64,000 nt of DNA from Bryobacterales bacterium. Its GTDB lineage: Bacteria; Acidobacteriota; Terriglobia; Bryobacterales; Bryobacteraceae. This document shows positions 10,554-20,436 of the stretch, in pieces (within the stretch, counting starts at the first letter, position 1; each line of letters begins with the position of its first letter). The stretch lies in NCBI GenBank assembly GCA_025463005.1, contig JAOAPR010000028.1:1-64000 (forward strand), written 5' to 3'. Both the position numbers and the translations under genes were made by a program. The notes under the pieces were generated by a model that saw only the letters and a list, made by a program, of their open reading frames with translations, did not search any database and was not told where the DNA came from.

Positions 10554-11195
10554 CTAATCACGTCGCACCAGCGCGAGTCCGCCGCCCGCGCCGATCAGTA
10601 ACATTCCTGAAATACGATTGGTCCAGGTTGCATAACGTGTCGCATAACGCGGGTGGCGCGCAAGTGCCATCGCGCGGCCCGCCGCCAGTCCATAGCTCAG
10701 CAGCACCAGGAACTCGATCACGATGCTGGTGATCCCGAGAATCACGACTTGCAGCGCCAGCTCGCCTTTCGGATCGATGAATTGAGGCAGAAGCGCCGCG
10801 AAAAAAATAATCGCTTTCGGGTTGGCGAGTTGCAGCAGCAGGCCGTCCGCGAAAAGGCGCAGGAAGGACCGGCTGGCCCCCGACGCACATTCAGCATGCC
10901 CCAGCGCGCTCGATTTTGACAGCAGCGCCTTCACTCCGAGATAGACCAGATAGGCCGCACCGGCCCACTTCACAAGAAAGAACAGCCGATACGAAGCCAG
11001 CAGCACTGCTCCCAGGCTGGTCGCAGAGATGGCGAAGTAGATAGAGTTGGCGCTGAGAATTCCGAGAATCACCGCGACGCTGGCGCGGGGGCCGCGGCGC
11101 AGCGCCGTCGCGAGCACCAGCAGCACGGCCGGACCGGGCGTAAGGCACAGAACTGTTTCTGTCGGGACGAACAGCCACCACAGGGTCCAGTTCAT
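10554..11195 (-). CDS. LysE/RhtB family amino-acid exporter
   Basis: 213 residues with six hydrophobic segments. The family signature is clear: [19 protein letters not shown] near the N-terminus, then [13 protein letters not shown] and [21 protein letters not shown]. Such proteins export amino acids such as lysine, threonine or homoserine. It starts 17 bases after glnD on the same strand, so it probably shares the nitrogen-control transcript; exporting excess amino acids would fit that setting, but this is inference. Confidence 0.88.
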   Translation of the reverse strand: MNWTLWWLFVPTETVLCLTPGPAVLLVLATALRRGPRASVAVILGILSANSIYFAISATSLGAVLLASYRLFFLVKWAGAAYLVYLGVKALLSKSSALGHAECASGASRSFLRLFADGLLLQLANPKAIIFFAALLPQFIDPKGELALQVVILGITSIVIEFLVLLSYGLAAGRAMALARHPRYATRYATWTNRISGMLLIGAGGGLALVRRD

Positions 11196-11212
11196 CGGAG
11201 ACTTCCGAAATC

Positions 11213-13570
11213 TTAGCGTGGGCTGATACAGGCTGCCAGCAACTCTGATTTCAGCTCCGACTGCAGCTCATCGCCGAGCTTGTGGCTCTGATGCGTAACG
11301 TAGAACACATCCAGCGCCTTGTGCGCCTCGGTATCGATCATCACCACCTCGATGTTGCACCCGGCGAGCGAGATCGCGTTGGCCAGATCGTATAACAGAC
11401 CGGGCCGGTCCTCGGCCACGATCTCGATGAGAGTCGCTGCGTCAGCCGCGTCATCCTTGAAAGAGACGCGCGGCCGGATCTTCATACGTGACGACAGGAA
11501 CGGCTTGGGCCGCCCCCGCAACAGCTTGTCGGCATCCTGCTTGCCTTCGACAACTCTCCGGACCACGCCCCGCAGCCGGTCGACCTCCGGCGGATTCAGC
11601 TCTAGCGTCCGGTGCGGATCGGCGAACGTAAAGGTGTCCAGGACGATGCCCGCGGAATTCGAAAACGCCTCCGCTTTCAGAATATTGAGGCCGAAGCTCG
11701 AAATGGCGCCCGCTACCGACGCAAACAGAGCCGGGCGGTCTTTTGTCAAAAGGGTGAGTTTATAGACGCCGCGTTCGTGGTGGATCTCCACAGCGACCGG
11801 CCGTGACGCGAGCTGCTTCGCCAGCGCGAAATGCGCGTCGATCTCTTCCGGAGTGTGGGTGCGCAGATAGCGCGTCGGCAGCCCTTCCAGAAAGCGGGCC
11901 CGCTCGGACGGCACGCCGGCAATATCGTGAATGCGCTCGGTGACCAGTTCGCGAGTCAGCTCTTCATACGCCATCAGGTAGACGCGCCAGAGCTGCTCCA
12001 GGCGCCAGGGCGTCATGGCCTGCGGGTTCACCGCGCTGATATCGGCGTAGGTCAGCATGGTCAGCAGCTTCAGCCGCTCCAGCGTCCCTACGCGATCGGC
12101 CAAAGCGCGCGCCGTGGAACCGTCGTACAGATCGCGAGAGCTCATCACACCGGACAGATCCAGATGCCGCAGCACCAGGAACTCGATCGTCTCGCGATCC
12201 GTGTCCGGGGCGCCCAAACGATTCATTACGGCGCGGGCAATATCGACCGACGCCAGGGTGTGGTCGCGGCCCGAGCCTTTGCCGGTGTCGTGCATCAGCA
12301 GCGCGAAGCGGACCACCCAGGGATCTTCGATTTCGCTCATCAGATCCGTGAACCGCCCGTCGGATATCGTTTCGAGCGATCCGATGGCTACCAGGGTGTG
12401 TTCATCCACTGTGTAGCGATGGTAAAAATCCCGCACCACAAGGCATTCGATGTTGCGCCATTCCGGCAGCGCGCCCGGCAGCACTCCCGCTTCCTGCATG
12501 GCCCGCAAGCCCAACGAAGCTTTCGGGAGAGACAATAGCCGCTTCCAGTCGTCCCATTTGGCTTCCGGTGCGAAACCCTGCAATCGATTGATGGTGTCCG
12601 GCGCCAGCCGCAGTCCATGGCGCGCCACGAACTCAAACAGGCCCAGATCCTGCGGCGGCTTGTGTGCCCGCAGCAGCACGCGGTCGCGTGAGACGCTGAA
12701 GTCACTGGTGGAAAGGCGCGATCGCCACTCGTGGAACCGGCCCAGGAGCGTGCCCGCTTTCTCGGTGGAGGCCTCAATGGCTTGCCTCACTGCCTGATCT
12801 ACCACTCGTGCCTGGCGGTAATAATCCCGCATCAACGCCGCGGGATGTTCGCTCAGAGTCTCCTGCGCGTCGAAGCTTAGTGCGTTCTGGTCCCGTCCGG
12901 CCAGCTCATGCAGCCGGAGACGAACGCCGGAAAGAAAACTGAGCGACGCCGATAAGTCGGGCGTCCCATCTCTAGGCTCCAGCATCAACAGCCAGCGCGT
13001 CGTTTGCAGATCACGCAGACCGCCGGGTGTCTCTTTGACGTTCGGCTCCAGGTGATAAATCGTGTTCTGATATTTCGCCCGCCGTCCTTCCGCCAGTCCC
13101 GCGATCTGGCGAGCCAAAGCAGGACCCCGCCGGGCCTGAAACGGACGGAACTTGTCTTCCAGAGTCTGATACAGCGCTGTGTCCCCGGCCAGGAGTCGAC
13201 GGTCCAGCAGGCTGATGGTGAACTCGGCGTTATCGACATGTTCGGTAACGCAGTCCACCACCGAATGCACCGAATGGCTCGGCCGCAGCCCGGAGTCCCA
13301 CAAGCTTTGCAGGAAAGCAGAAATGTTCTCGCGAGGGGGCACGTTCTTATCCGATTCGACCAGCAAGAGCAGATCGATATCGGAATAGGGGAACAACTCG
13401 CCCCGGCCAAATCCTCCCACTGCCACTACCGCCAGACCCGCTCGGAATGACGGTTCTAACGTTCTCGCGTACGCCGCGCGTACGCTTTCTTCAACTTCCG
13501 CCGTCCGGACCGCCAACGTCTGCCGGACTTCTTCCGGACTGGGTGGCGGGAGCACCGCCAGTTCCTTCAC
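11213..13570 (-). CDS. glnD: PII uridylyltransferase/uridylyl-removing enzyme
   Basis: 785 residues. Senses glutamine and adds or removes UMP on PII. The nucleotidyltransferase motif [19 protein letters not shown] lies near residue 52. A central HD domain follows ([14 protein letters not shown], later LRHLDLSG), and two ACT domains occupy the C-terminal quarter ([20 protein letters not shown] and [20 protein letters not shown]). It is slightly shorter than the 850-930 residues usual in enterobacteria. The GTG start overlaps the glnB stop (GTGA), so enzyme and substrate protein are translationally linked. Confidence 0.94.
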   Translation of the reverse strand: MKELAVLPPPSPEEVRQTLAVRTAEVEESVRAAYARTLEPSFRAGLAVVAVGGFGRGELFPYSDIDLLLLVESDKNVPPRENISAFLQSLWDSGLRPSHSVHSVVDCVTEHVDNAEFTISLLDRRLLAGDTALYQTLEDKFRPFQARRGPALARQIAGLAEGRRAKYQNTIYHLEPNVKETPGGLRDLQTTRWLLMLEPRDGTPDLSASLSFLSGVRLRLHELAGRDQNALSFDAQETLSEHPAALMRDYYRQARVVDQAVRQAIEASTEKAGTLLGRFHEWRSRLSTSDFSVSRDRVLLRAHKPPQDLGLFEFVARHGLRLAPDTINRLQGFAPEAKWDDWKRLLSLPKASLGLRAMQEAGVLPGALPEWRNIECLVVRDFYHRYTVDEHTLVAIGSLETISDGRFTDLMSEIEDPWVVRFALLMHDTGKGSGRDHTLASVDIARAVMNRLGAPDTDRETIEFLVLRHLDLSGVMSSRDLYDGSTARALADRVGTLERLKLLTMLTYADISAVNPQAMTPWRLEQLWRVYLMAYEELTRELVTERIHDIAGVPSERARFLEGLPTRYLRTHTPEEIDAHFALAKQLASRPVAVEIHHERGVYKLTLLTKDRPALFASVAGAISSFGLNILKAEAFSNSAGIVLDTFTFADPHRTLELNPPEVDRLRGVVRRVVEGKQDADKLLRGRPKPFLSSRMKIRPRVSFKDDAADAATLIEIVAEDRPGLLYDLANAISLAGCNIEVVMIDTEAHKALDVFYVTHQSHKLGDELQSELKSELLAACISPR

Positions 13571-13905
13571 AATGCTGATTCTCCTCGATCGTCGTTACGG
13601 ATCCGGACAGCATCCGCGACGTCTTGCACAAAAATTTTCCCGTCGCCGATCTTGCCCGTGCGCGCCGCGGCCACCAGGGTCCGGATCACTTCATCCAAGC
13701 GCGGATCGGCTACCACCAGTTCCAGCTTAACCTTCGGCAGCAGATCCACTTTGTATTCCATGCCGCGATAGACCTCGGTGTGACCCTTCTGCCGGCCGTG
13801 GCCGCGCACTTCGGTGATCGTCATCCCATCGACGCCAATATTCTTCAGGGCCTCTTTCGCGTCTTCCAGTTTGTGCGGCTGGATAATTGCTTCGATTTTC
13901 TTCAT
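13567..13905 (-). CDS. glnB: Nitrogen regulatory protein PII
   Basis: 112 residues, the normal size. Trimeric sensor of 2-oxoglutarate, ATP and ADP that controls Amt and other nitrogen targets. The T-loop GHTEVYRGMEYKVD carries Tyr51, the uridylylation site used by GlnD. KIGDGKIFVQDVADAVRIR is the C-terminal family signature. AAGGAGA lies about 10 bases upstream of the ATG. Being next to amt it is of the GlnK/GlnB type that plugs the ammonium channel. Confidence 0.95.
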   Translation of the reverse strand: MKKIEAIIQPHKLEDAKEALKNIGVDGMTITEVRGHGRQKGHTEVYRGMEYKVDLLPKVKLELVVADPRLDEVIRTLVAAARTGKIGDGKIFVQDVADAVRIRNDDRGESAL

Positions 13906-13921
13906 GTAGTCAGGTCTCCTT

Positions 13922-13939
13922 GCGGAAGCATACTCCCGC
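13922..13939 (-). promoter_or_regulatory. Short hairpin between amt and glnB
   Basis: On the minus strand GCGGGAG and CTTCCGC pair around a TATG loop with one G-U pair. It lies in the 48-base gap between the amt stop and the glnB start, upstream of the glnB ribosome binding site. No T-tract follows, so a processing or stability element is as likely as a terminator. Confidence 0.3.
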
Positions 13940-13953
13940 TGCGGCCACCTCGC

Positions 13954-15444
13954 CTAAGACTCGAGATTGTAGCCCTCTTCACCGTGCATGCTCAGATCCA
14001 GGCCTTCCGTTTCCTGTTCCTTGCTCACGCGCACGCCGCAAACGACGTCGCAAATTTTGAGGATAACTAATGTTCCCACGATCGCCAGCCCCCAAGCGAT
14101 TAAGACCGCAATGATCTGGTTCAGCATCTGCCCGCCATCGCCGTCCACCAGACCCATGGGCTTGCCCATCCGAAGATCGTTGACTTCCTTGGTGGCGAAA
14201 ATGCCGGTCAGCAGCGCGCCGAGCGTCCCGCCGACGCCGTGAACGCCAAAGGCGTCCAGCGAATCGTCGTAGCCGAACATTTGCTTGACCTTGCTCACCA
14301 TCAGGTAGCACACCACTCCCGCCGCCAGTCCGATCAGAATCGCGGGCATCGGTTTTACGAAACCCGAGGCCGGGGTGATCGCCACGAGCCCCGCGACAGC
14401 CCCGGAGATCGCGCCCAGGACACTGGGCTTGCCGGCCATCATCCACTCGACCGCCATCCATCCTAGAACTGCCGCCGCCGTGGCGAAGTGCGTCGCAATA
14501 AACGCGCTCGAGGCCAGGGACCCCGCCGCCACCGCGCTGCCCGCGTTGAATCCGAACCAGCCCACCCACAGCAGGCAGGCCCCGATCACACTCAGGACCA
14601 CGCTGTGAGGCCGCATCGATTCGCCCGGATAGTCGTTCCGTTTCCCCAGATACAGCGCGCAGACCAGCGCGGAAACTCCCGAAGTAACATGCACCACCGT
14701 TCCGCCGGCGAAATCGAAGGCTGGAAACTTCCCGCCCAGTGACGCATTCAGCAGTCCGCCCTTGCCCCACACCATGTGCGCCATCGGAAAGTACACGATC
14801 AGCGACCACAGCGTCATGAACAGCAGCATCGCCGAGAATTTCATCCGCTCCGCAAACGCGCCGGAGATCAGTGCCGGGGTGATGATGGCGAACATGAGCT
14901 GATAAATCATGTAAGTCTGATGCGGGATGGTCGCGGCGTAATCCGCGTTGGGCTCGGCACCAACGCCGCTCAGGAACAGATAGCGAAGATCGCCGAAGAA
15001 AGCGTTCCCGTCCCCGAACGCCAGGCTGTAGCCGACCACTGCCCACAGAATGGAGACGGTGGCCATCAAAACAAAGCTGTGCATCATGGTGCCCAGCACA
15101 TTCTTCTTGCGCACCAGGCCGCCGTAGAACAACGCCAGCCCGGGACCTGTCATCATCAGCACCAGCGCCGAACTGGTCAGCATCCAGGCGTTGTCGCCGG
15201 CCATCTGGGCGTTCTTGGTTGCCTTGTCGAGATCGTCCAGTTTCTTGGCGATATCCGGCGGGATCGATTGCGCCAGCGAAACTCCGGCTGACAGCACCAG
15301 GAGCATCAGAAACTGTAGGCATCCTATCCATTGGGTGAATGATCGAGGCGCGCGGGCGCCCCTTAACGAATCAGTATCAGAATCAGCAGACCGTGCTGCC
15401 GCGCTATTAAAAGCGCGAAGCCTGGGGAAAGACGGGTTCCTCAT
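13954..15444 (-). CDS. amt: Ammonium transporter
   Basis: 496 residues. Conducts ammonium across the inner membrane. The ATG at 15444 was chosen because AAAGGAG lies just upstream on the minus strand; the open frame continues 131 codons further but over the oppositely placed leader and the PilZ gene. A signal-like segment (WIGCLQFLMLLVLSAGVSLAQ) is followed by about 11 membrane helices. Family signatures are visible: VLMMTGPGLALFYGGLVRKK, the pore histidine in GGTVVHVTSGVSALV and the second pore histidine in FGVHGVGGTLGALL. First gene of amt-glnB-glnD. Confidence 0.95.
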   Translation of the reverse strand: MRNPSFPRLRAFNSAAARSADSDTDSLRGARAPRSFTQWIGCLQFLMLLVLSAGVSLAQSIPPDIAKKLDDLDKATKNAQMAGDNAWMLTSSALVLMMTGPGLALFYGGLVRKKNVLGTMMHSFVLMATVSILWAVVGYSLAFGDGNAFFGDLRYLFLSGVGAEPNADYAATIPHQTYMIYQLMFAIITPALISGAFAERMKFSAMLLFMTLWSLIVYFPMAHMVWGKGGLLNASLGGKFPAFDFAGGTVVHVTSGVSALVCALYLGKRNDYPGESMRPHSVVLSVIGACLLWVGWFGFNAGSAVAAGSLASSAFIATHFATAAAVLGWMAVEWMMAGKPSVLGAISGAVAGLVAITPASGFVKPMPAILIGLAAGVVCYLMVSKVKQMFGYDDSLDAFGVHGVGGTLGALLTGIFATKEVNDLRMGKPMGLVDGDGGQMLNQIIAVLIAWGLAIVGTLVILKICDVVCGVRVSKEQETEGLDLSMHGEEGYNLES

Positions 15445-15482
15445 GGCGCTCCTTTGCGTCACTACGCACCGTGGCGTAAACC

Positions 15483-15497
15483 TCACTAGTATAGTGA
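15483..15497 (-). promoter_or_regulatory. 15-bp palindrome over a possible -10 of amt
   Basis: TCACTA (15483-15488), three bases, then TAGTGA (15492-15497), a perfect inverted repeat 39-53 bases upstream of the amt start. On the minus strand the hexamer TATACT (15488-15493) lies at its centre and would make a good -10. No matching -35 and no -24/-12 sigma-54 element was found. An operator overlapping the -10 would fit a repressor. Confidence 0.35.
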
Positions 15498-15548
15498 CTT
15501 CCACCCGCTTTGGCGTTCGATTCTTTTGATGGGACTGATTGGAAATTG

Positions 15549-15899
15549 TTATGAGCCGGAAGGCGTCTCCCGCAGCGCGTCCAGCAACTGCTGGCGAACC
15601 TTTTGGCTCAGTTCCAGTCCGATGACATTGCCCACACCGCTCCGGCGTATATACCGCACGCGTGCTGAACCCGCCACATCCACCTTCTCGACCCGAAGGC
15701 TCACATAGCTCTGCGCCGGGATGGTTTCGATTATCTCCACCCGCAGTCCGGCCAGTGAGATATCCCGGCATTTGCCCCGAGCGTATCGATCGCCCCCGTC
15801 CGTATGCGTCCAGGCCAGCCGAACCGCCAGCGTACAAGGAATGCGTTCGTAACGTCGAATGTCCGTCCGAGACATCTCCTCAATTCTAGTAGGAAACAT
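15549..15899 (-). CDS. PilZ-domain protein
   Basis: 116 residues, essentially one PilZ domain. PilZ proteins bind cyclic di-GMP; the two binding motifs are recognisable as RRYERIP (the RxxxR motif) and DISLAGLRVEI (the D/NxSxxG motif). Possible starts are ATG at 15899 and ATG at 15875; neither has a well-spaced ribosome binding site. It stands alone between amt (same strand, 104 bases away) and the divergent gamma-glutamyltransferase gene. The target process is unknown. Confidence 0.8.
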   Translation of the reverse strand: MFPTRIEEMSRTDIRRYERIPCTLAVRLAWTHTDGGDRYARGKCRDISLAGLRVEIIETIPAQSYVSLRVEKVDVAGSARVRYIRRSGVGNVIGLELSQKVRQQLLDALRETPSGS

Positions 15900-15931
15900 A
15901 GGATGATCTTCGATTCGCTAAAATCGGATTC

Positions 15932-17596
15932 ATGCGGTGGCCGCTCGTCGCCTTAGGTTTAATAGGAGTATTGGCAGACGCGCGTGAACCAGTTCGTGCC
16001 CGCCACGCCATGGTGGGCGCGCAGGAGCCCTTGGCAACCGACGCAGGCGTCCAGGTCCTCCGGGACGGCGGCAACGCCGTGGACGCCGCTATTGCAGTGG
16101 GATTCGCCCTTGCCGTGACCCATCCCTATGCCGGGAACCTGGGCGGCGGCGGATTCATGCTGATCCGCTTCGCCGACGGCCGTTCGACCTTCATCGACTT
16201 CCGCGAGCGCGCTCCCGAGAAAGCCTCGCGCAACATGTACTTGGATGCTTCCGGCAAACCTACGCGCGAAAGCTTGGACGGCTGGAAATCCGCTGGCGTC
16301 CCGGGCACCGTGCGCGGATTCGAACTGGCTCATCGGAAATACGGCAGCCGCAAATGGGCCGACCTCATTGGACCAGCTCGAAATCTGGCGGAGAATGGAT
16401 TTCCGGTCAGCTACGCCTTAGCGGAATCGCTCAAGGGCGCCCGCAATTTATCGCAAAATCCGGATTCCAAACGTATTTTCCAGAAGAACGGAGCCTACTG
16501 GGAAGCCGGCGAAACTTTGGTGCAGCCGGAGCTCGCCCGGACGCTCAACCGCATTGCCCAAAACGGCGTGAAGGAATTCTATGAAGGCGAGACGGCTCAG
16601 AAACTTGCCGAAGCGATGGCCCGCAACGGCGGGCTCATCACTCTGTCCGATCTCAAGAACTACGCCGCAGTCGAGCGCGCGCCGCTGACCGGCTCCTTTC
16701 GAGGATACGGGATTATCGCCGCGCCTCCGCCGAGTTCCGGTGGCATCGGGATCCTGCAAATGCTGGGGATGCTGGAGGGTTCCGGCTATCAGAAATCCGG
16801 ACAGGGTTCTGCCGCCGAAATTCAATACCTGGCGGAAGTAATGCGCCGCTACTACGCCGATCGCAGCCAGTATCTCGGCGATCCAGACTTTGCCAAACTG
16901 CCACTGAAAGGGCTGCTGGACCCCGCCTACATCAAGCGCCGCAGGGACAGCATCGATCCAAACCGCGCTACACCGAGCTCGCAGATACTGCCGGGCCAGC
17001 CCGCGGGTCGCGAGGGCGGCGAGACCACGCACTACAACGTCGTCGATGCGCAGGGTAATGCAGTGGCGGTAACCTTCACACTTAACGAAGGCTACGGCAA
17101 CGGCATCACGGTTCCCGGTCTCGGTTTCCTCCTTAACGACGAAATGGACGATTTCACCTCAAAGCCAGGCTCACCGAACGCGTTCGGCCTGATCCAAGGC
17201 GAAGCGAACGCCATTCAACCGGGCAAACGGCCCCTGTCTGCTATGACGCCCACAATCCTGACGCGCGATGGCAAATTCTTTATGGCCGTGGGTGCCCCCG
17301 GCGGCGGCCGGATCATCTCCGCGGTGCTGCAAGTAATCCTCAACGTGGTCGATTTCGGCATGAACGTTCAGGATGCTGTGGATGCGCCCCGTATTCATCA
17401 TCAATGGCAGCCGGATAAACTGTACCTGGAGCCTGGGATTTCTCCCGACACGGTCGCGCTGGTCAAATCGCGCGGCTATGAAATCGACCATTCGCCCGGT
17501 TTAGTGCTGGCGCGCGTCGAAGCCATCGTCAACAGCGGCGGGTGGCTCCAGGGCGGCTCGGACGGACGCGCATCGGGCAAGGCTGCCGGATACTGA
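15932..17596 (+). CDS. ggt: Gamma-glutamyltransferase
   Basis: 554 residues. Periplasmic Ntn-hydrolase that cleaves gamma-glutamyl bonds such as that of glutathione. A short hydrophobic N-terminus (MRWPLVALGLIGVLADA) serves as signal peptide. The self-cleavage site is Thr365 in ETTHYNVVD, giving the usual large and small subunits; GNLGGGGFML and GAPGGGRIISAVLQV are conserved substrate-site segments. Length is normal. The TIM-barrel gene follows after 16 bases on the same strand. Confidence 0.93.
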   Translation: MRWPLVALGLIGVLADAREPVRARHAMVGAQEPLATDAGVQVLRDGGNAVDAAIAVGFALAVTHPYAGNLGGGGFMLIRFADGRSTFIDFRERAPEKASRNMYLDASGKPTRESLDGWKSAGVPGTVRGFELAHRKYGSRKWADLIGPARNLAENGFPVSYALAESLKGARNLSQNPDSKRIFQKNGAYWEAGETLVQPELARTLNRIAQNGVKEFYEGETAQKLAEAMARNGGLITLSDLKNYAAVERAPLTGSFRGYGIIAAPPPSSGGIGILQMLGMLEGSGYQKSGQGSAAEIQYLAEVMRRYYADRSQYLGDPDFAKLPLKGLLDPAYIKRRRDSIDPNRATPSSQILPGQPAGREGGETTHYNVVDAQGNAVAVTFTLNEGYGNGITVPGLGFLLNDEMDDFTSKPGSPNAFGLIQGEANAIQPGKRPLSAMTPTILTRDGKFFMAVGAPGGGRIISAVLQVILNVVDFGMNVQDAVDAPRIHHQWQPDKLYLEPGISPDTVALVKSRGYEIDHSPGLVLARVEAIVNSGGWLQGGSDGRASGKAAGY

Positions 17597-17612
17597 GGCC
17601 GGATACTGACAG

Positions 17613-18461
17613 ATGACGCGCGCCCTCTCCACACACCTGTTCGCGAATCACCGCCTGACCGCGGTATGGCTGGATCGGATCTCCCACACGGGCATCCCCC
17701 TGGTCGAGATCTTCTGCACCCGCCAGCATCTGGACTATCGCAACAAGGCACAGATTTCTGAGCTCGGACACTGGTTCCGTGACGCCGACCTGAAGGTTCA
17801 CTCCCTGCACTCGCCCATGTACACGGACGAAGTGTGGGGCCGGTCAGGACCGAATTCCATCATCACCATTACGGAGCCCGTGAAATCCAAGCGGCTCGAA
17901 ATTGTGGACGAAATCAAGCGCGCAGTGGAGATCGCTGAGACGGTTCCGTTCCGCTACTTGATCCAGCACCTGGGTGTCAGCGGCGAGGATTCCGACGAGC
18001 GCAAAACCGATTCTGCGTTTTCGGCGCTGGAGGAAATTAATTTGTTCGCCCGGCAGCGCGGCGTGGAAGTGTTGCTGGAGAACACGCCCAACGAGCTCGC
18101 TAACGCCGACGGGCTGCTGAGGTTCCTGGGCGCGACCCATTTGAAGTTGAATGTGTGCTTCGACGTGGGTCACGCCCACATGCGCGGCAGCGTCGAGAGC
18201 GAGTATCGTCTTCTGAAGCCGCTGATCCGCTCGACTCATGTACACGATAACAACGGCTCCGATGATTCGCACCTGTTTCCGAACAGCGCATCCGGCGGAA
18301 CTGTCGATTGGGCCCGCACCATGGATCTGTTGCGGTCGGCGCCCGACCAGTATCCATTGCTGCTTGAGCTGCGCGAGGTCGCCGACATGCCCAACCCGCT
18401 AGAATCGGTGCGGGCCACGTTTGACTATCTGGAAGGATTGAAATCTCCGCATGAGTCCTGA
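17613..18461 (+). CDS. Sugar phosphate isomerase/epimerase-like TIM-barrel protein
   Basis: 282 residues of the xylose isomerase-like TIM-barrel superfamily, shared by epimerases, isomerases and AP endonuclease 2. Metal-binding sites of that fold are visible: the Glu in [11 protein letters not shown], the Asp-His pair in [11 protein letters not shown], the His in STHVHDNNG with [10 protein letters not shown], and the Glu in PLLLELRE. Substrate cannot be told from sequence. Its last 11 bases overlap the asnS start, so the two are likely co-expressed, but no functional link is known. Confidence 0.8.
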   Translation: MTRALSTHLFANHRLTAVWLDRISHTGIPLVEIFCTRQHLDYRNKAQISELGHWFRDADLKVHSLHSPMYTDEVWGRSGPNSIITITEPVKSKRLEIVDEIKRAVEIAETVPFRYLIQHLGVSGEDSDERKTDSAFSALEEINLFARQRGVEVLLENTPNELANADGLLRFLGATHLKLNVCFDVGHAHMRGSVESEYRLLKPLIRSTHVHDNNGSDDSHLFPNSASGGTVDWARTMDLLRSAPDQYPLLLELREVADMPNPLESVRATFDYLEGLKSPHES

Positions 18462-19761
18462 GAGAATCACCATTGCCGACGCCGGGAAGCATGTTGGAGA
18501 GACTGTCGAAATTGCCGGATGGCTCTATAACCTTCGCCGCGGCGGCAAAATCTGTTTCCCGCAGGTGCGCGACGGCTCGGGTATCATGCAATGCGTCGCG
18601 GTCAAATCGGCGCTGCCGGAAGAATTGTTTGAATCACTCAAGGATCTGACTCAGGAATCGTCCCTGATCGTCCGCGGCAAGATTCGCGCCGAAGCGCGAG
18701 CCCCCGGCGGCTTCGAGCTGGACCTGGAAGGCGCGCAGATCGTGCAGCGCGTGCCCGAGTCCAATCCCTATCCCATTACTCCCAAAGACCACGGCATCGA
18801 TTTTCTGATGGACCATCGCCATCTGTGGCTGCGCAGCCGACGCCAGCACGCGGCGCTGCTGGTTCGCCACGAAGTGATCAAGGCGATTCGCGATTATTTC
18901 GATTCCCACGGCTTCATCCTCGTCGATACTCCGATCTTTACGCCCGCTGCGTGCGAAGGCACCACCACGCTGTTCGAGGTAGATTACTTCGAAGACGAGA
19001 AGGTTTATCTGGCGCAATCCGGCCAGCTCTACGGCGAAGCTACCGCCGCGGCGTTCGGCAAGACTTACTGTTTCGGCCCGGTGTTTCGCGCGGAAAAATC
19101 GAAAACGCGCCGGCACTTGACTGAGTTCTGGATGGTGGAGCCGGAAATGGCCTACGCCGATCTCGAAGACGTCAAACGCGTCGGCGAGGAGCTGGTGTTA
19201 CACGTTATCGGCCGCGTTCTCGATCGTCGTCGGGAGGATTTGAAGGTGCTGGAGCGCGACGTCTCGAAGCTTGAAGCCGTGCAGGCTCCGTTTCATCGCA
19301 TGACTTACGATGAGGCCGTCGAAAAACTCAAATCCCGGGGCAGCGAGATTGAGTGGGGCAGCGATTTGGGCAATGCCGACGAGACGTTAATCACCGAGGA
19401 TCTGGATCGGCCAGTGATGATCGACCGCTATCCGGCAGCGGTCAAGGCATTCTATTTTCAGTTGGCTGCCGATCGCCCCGATGTCGCTCTGGGCGTCGAC
19501 TTCATCGCACCCGAAGGTTACGGCGAGATCATCGGAGGCGGCCAGCGCATTCACGACCTGGATCTGCTGCTCAAGCGCCTCGAGGAGCACAAACTGCCGC
19601 GCGAGGCGTTCGAGTGGTACGTGGATCTGCGCAAGTACGGCAGCGTTCCGCACGCCGGATTCGGCATGGGGGTCGAGCGGTTCGTGGCGTGGATGTGCGG
19701 CCTGGAGCACGTCCGCGAAACCACCGCGTTCCCGAGGATGTTGTATCGCACGCGGCCCTAG
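18451..19761 (+). CDS. asnS: Asparaginyl-tRNA synthetase
   Basis: 436 residues, class II aminoacyl-tRNA synthetase. An N-terminal OB-fold anticodon-binding domain ([20 protein letters not shown]) precedes the catalytic core. Motif 2 is seen in [21 protein letters not shown]-like sequence, and motif 3 in [16 protein letters not shown]. The segment [16 protein letters not shown] at the C-terminus and the shorter insert favour AsnRS over AspRS. The ATG at 18451 overlaps the upstream gene by 11 bases. Confidence 0.93.
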   Translation: MSPERITIADAGKHVGETVEIAGWLYNLRRGGKICFPQVRDGSGIMQCVAVKSALPEELFESLKDLTQESSLIVRGKIRAEARAPGGFELDLEGAQIVQRVPESNPYPITPKDHGIDFLMDHRHLWLRSRRQHAALLVRHEVIKAIRDYFDSHGFILVDTPIFTPAACEGTTTLFEVDYFEDEKVYLAQSGQLYGEATAAAFGKTYCFGPVFRAEKSKTRRHLTEFWMVEPEMAYADLEDVKRVGEELVLHVIGRVLDRRREDLKVLERDVSKLEAVQAPFHRMTYDEAVEKLKSRGSEIEWGSDLGNADETLITEDLDRPVMIDRYPAAVKAFYFQLAADRPDVALGVDFIAPEGYGEIIGGGQRIHDLDLLLKRLEEHKLPREAFEWYVDLRKYGSVPHAGFGMGVERFVAWMCGLEHVRETTAFPRMLYRTRP

Positions 19762-19778
19762 CTTGCTAGCCTAGTCTA

Positions 19779-19871
19779 GTGGCCATTGATGACTCTGGGG
19801 TCGTGGACATAATCAGCATCGACCCTGCCCGGAGCGTAATCCTGACGGTCTCAGATCATCTAGACTGGTCA
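19779..19871 (+). pseudogene. Remnant of a DUF6572-like small protein gene
   Basis: A GTG at 19779 opens a frame reading VVDIISIDPARSVILTVSDH followed by LDWS. This matches my recollection of the first half of DUF6572 small proteins (VVDxIGID...VVLTISDHLDW). The second half of that family, a Leu-rich helix ending in FIESGE, is missing and replaced by unrelated low-hydrophobicity sequence. The frame has no stop before hicB, so it runs in frame into the antitoxin gene. I read it as a truncated gene left by a rearrangement. Confidence 0.6.
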
Positions 19872-20000
19872 TCGACCAAGCCGGATTTGCGTTCCGACAC
19901 ACCCACTTCGCGAAGCGTGTTCACGAAAGCAACTCAACGCCGCTGTAAAGGTTACTGCTCCTACCTTCCTAGAAAACGAAGCCTGCTAAAATACAAGTCG

Positions 20001-20216
20001 ATGAAATACCGGGTTTACCTGGAACAGGACGAAGACGGAATGTTTGTGGCCACCTGCCCAACCTTGCCGGGCTGCGTCTCGCAAGGCCAAACTCGCTCGG
20101 AGGCGACCGCGAACATCCGCGAAGCTATCGAAGGCTACCTGAAAAGCCTCCTCAAACATGGCGATCCTGTGCCGCCTGGCATTGAAGAGGAAGTCATTGA
20201 GGTTACCAATCGGTGA
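20001..20216 (+). CDS. hicB: HicB family antitoxin
   Basis: 71 residues from ATG at 20001. The compact fold is typical: KYRVYLEQDEDGMFVATCPT, then LPGCVSQGQTRSEATANIRE and AIEGYLKSLLKHGDPVPPG. It should bind and neutralise the HicA RNase encoded next. There is no separate C-terminal DNA-binding domain, so autoregulation would need another mechanism. The reading frame is open upstream through a gene remnant to 19779; the ATG start is preferred because the family begins with this motif. Its stop overlaps the hicA GTG (GTGA). Confidence 0.85.
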   Translation: MKYRVYLEQDEDGMFVATCPTLPGCVSQGQTRSEATANIREAIEGYLKSLLKHGDPVPPGIEEEVIEVTNR

Positions 20217-20434
20217 AACTGCCGGTAATATCCGGCAGCGACGCTGTTCGCGCATTTCGAAGAGTGGGATACGAATTTGACGAGCAACACGGAAGCCACA
20301 TTATCGTCAGGCGCGCGGATCCGCCACACAGGCGCCTGTCGATTCCCAATCATAAGGAGCTTGCCAAGGGAACGCTCAGGACCCTGATTCGGGAAGCAGG
20401 TCTCTCCGTCGACGAATTCACGCGGCTTCTCTAA
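20213..20434 (+). CDS. hicA: HicA family mRNA interferase toxin
   Basis: 73 residues, start GTG at 20213 overlapping the hicB stop. HicA toxins are small double-stranded-RNA-binding-fold RNases that cleave mRNA. The catalytic His29 lies in QHGSHIIVRR, and IPNHKELAKGTLRTLIREAG is the family C-terminus. Antitoxin-first order is common although E. coli has toxin first. The cupin gene starts two bases after its stop, so the pair is the head of, or has inserted into, a longer transcript. Confidence 0.87.
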   Translation: MKLPVISGSDAVRAFRRVGYEFDEQHGSHIIVRRADPPHRRLSIPNHKELAKGTLRTLIREAGLSVDEFTRLL

Positions 20435-20436
20435 TC

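Noticed and set aside
15445-15837. N-terminal extension of amt over the PilZ gene
   Set aside because: A strong ribosome binding site precedes the ATG at 15444 and a signal sequence follows it; the extension has no similarity to ammonium transporters.
19762-20000. tRNA gene after asnS
   Set aside because: I looked for a cloverleaf and CCA end and found neither; the stretch is better explained by a gene remnant.
20001-20434. hicBA as part of a defence island
   Set aside because: No restriction, CRISPR, Abi or other defence gene is nearby; neighbours are metabolic and cell-wall genes.
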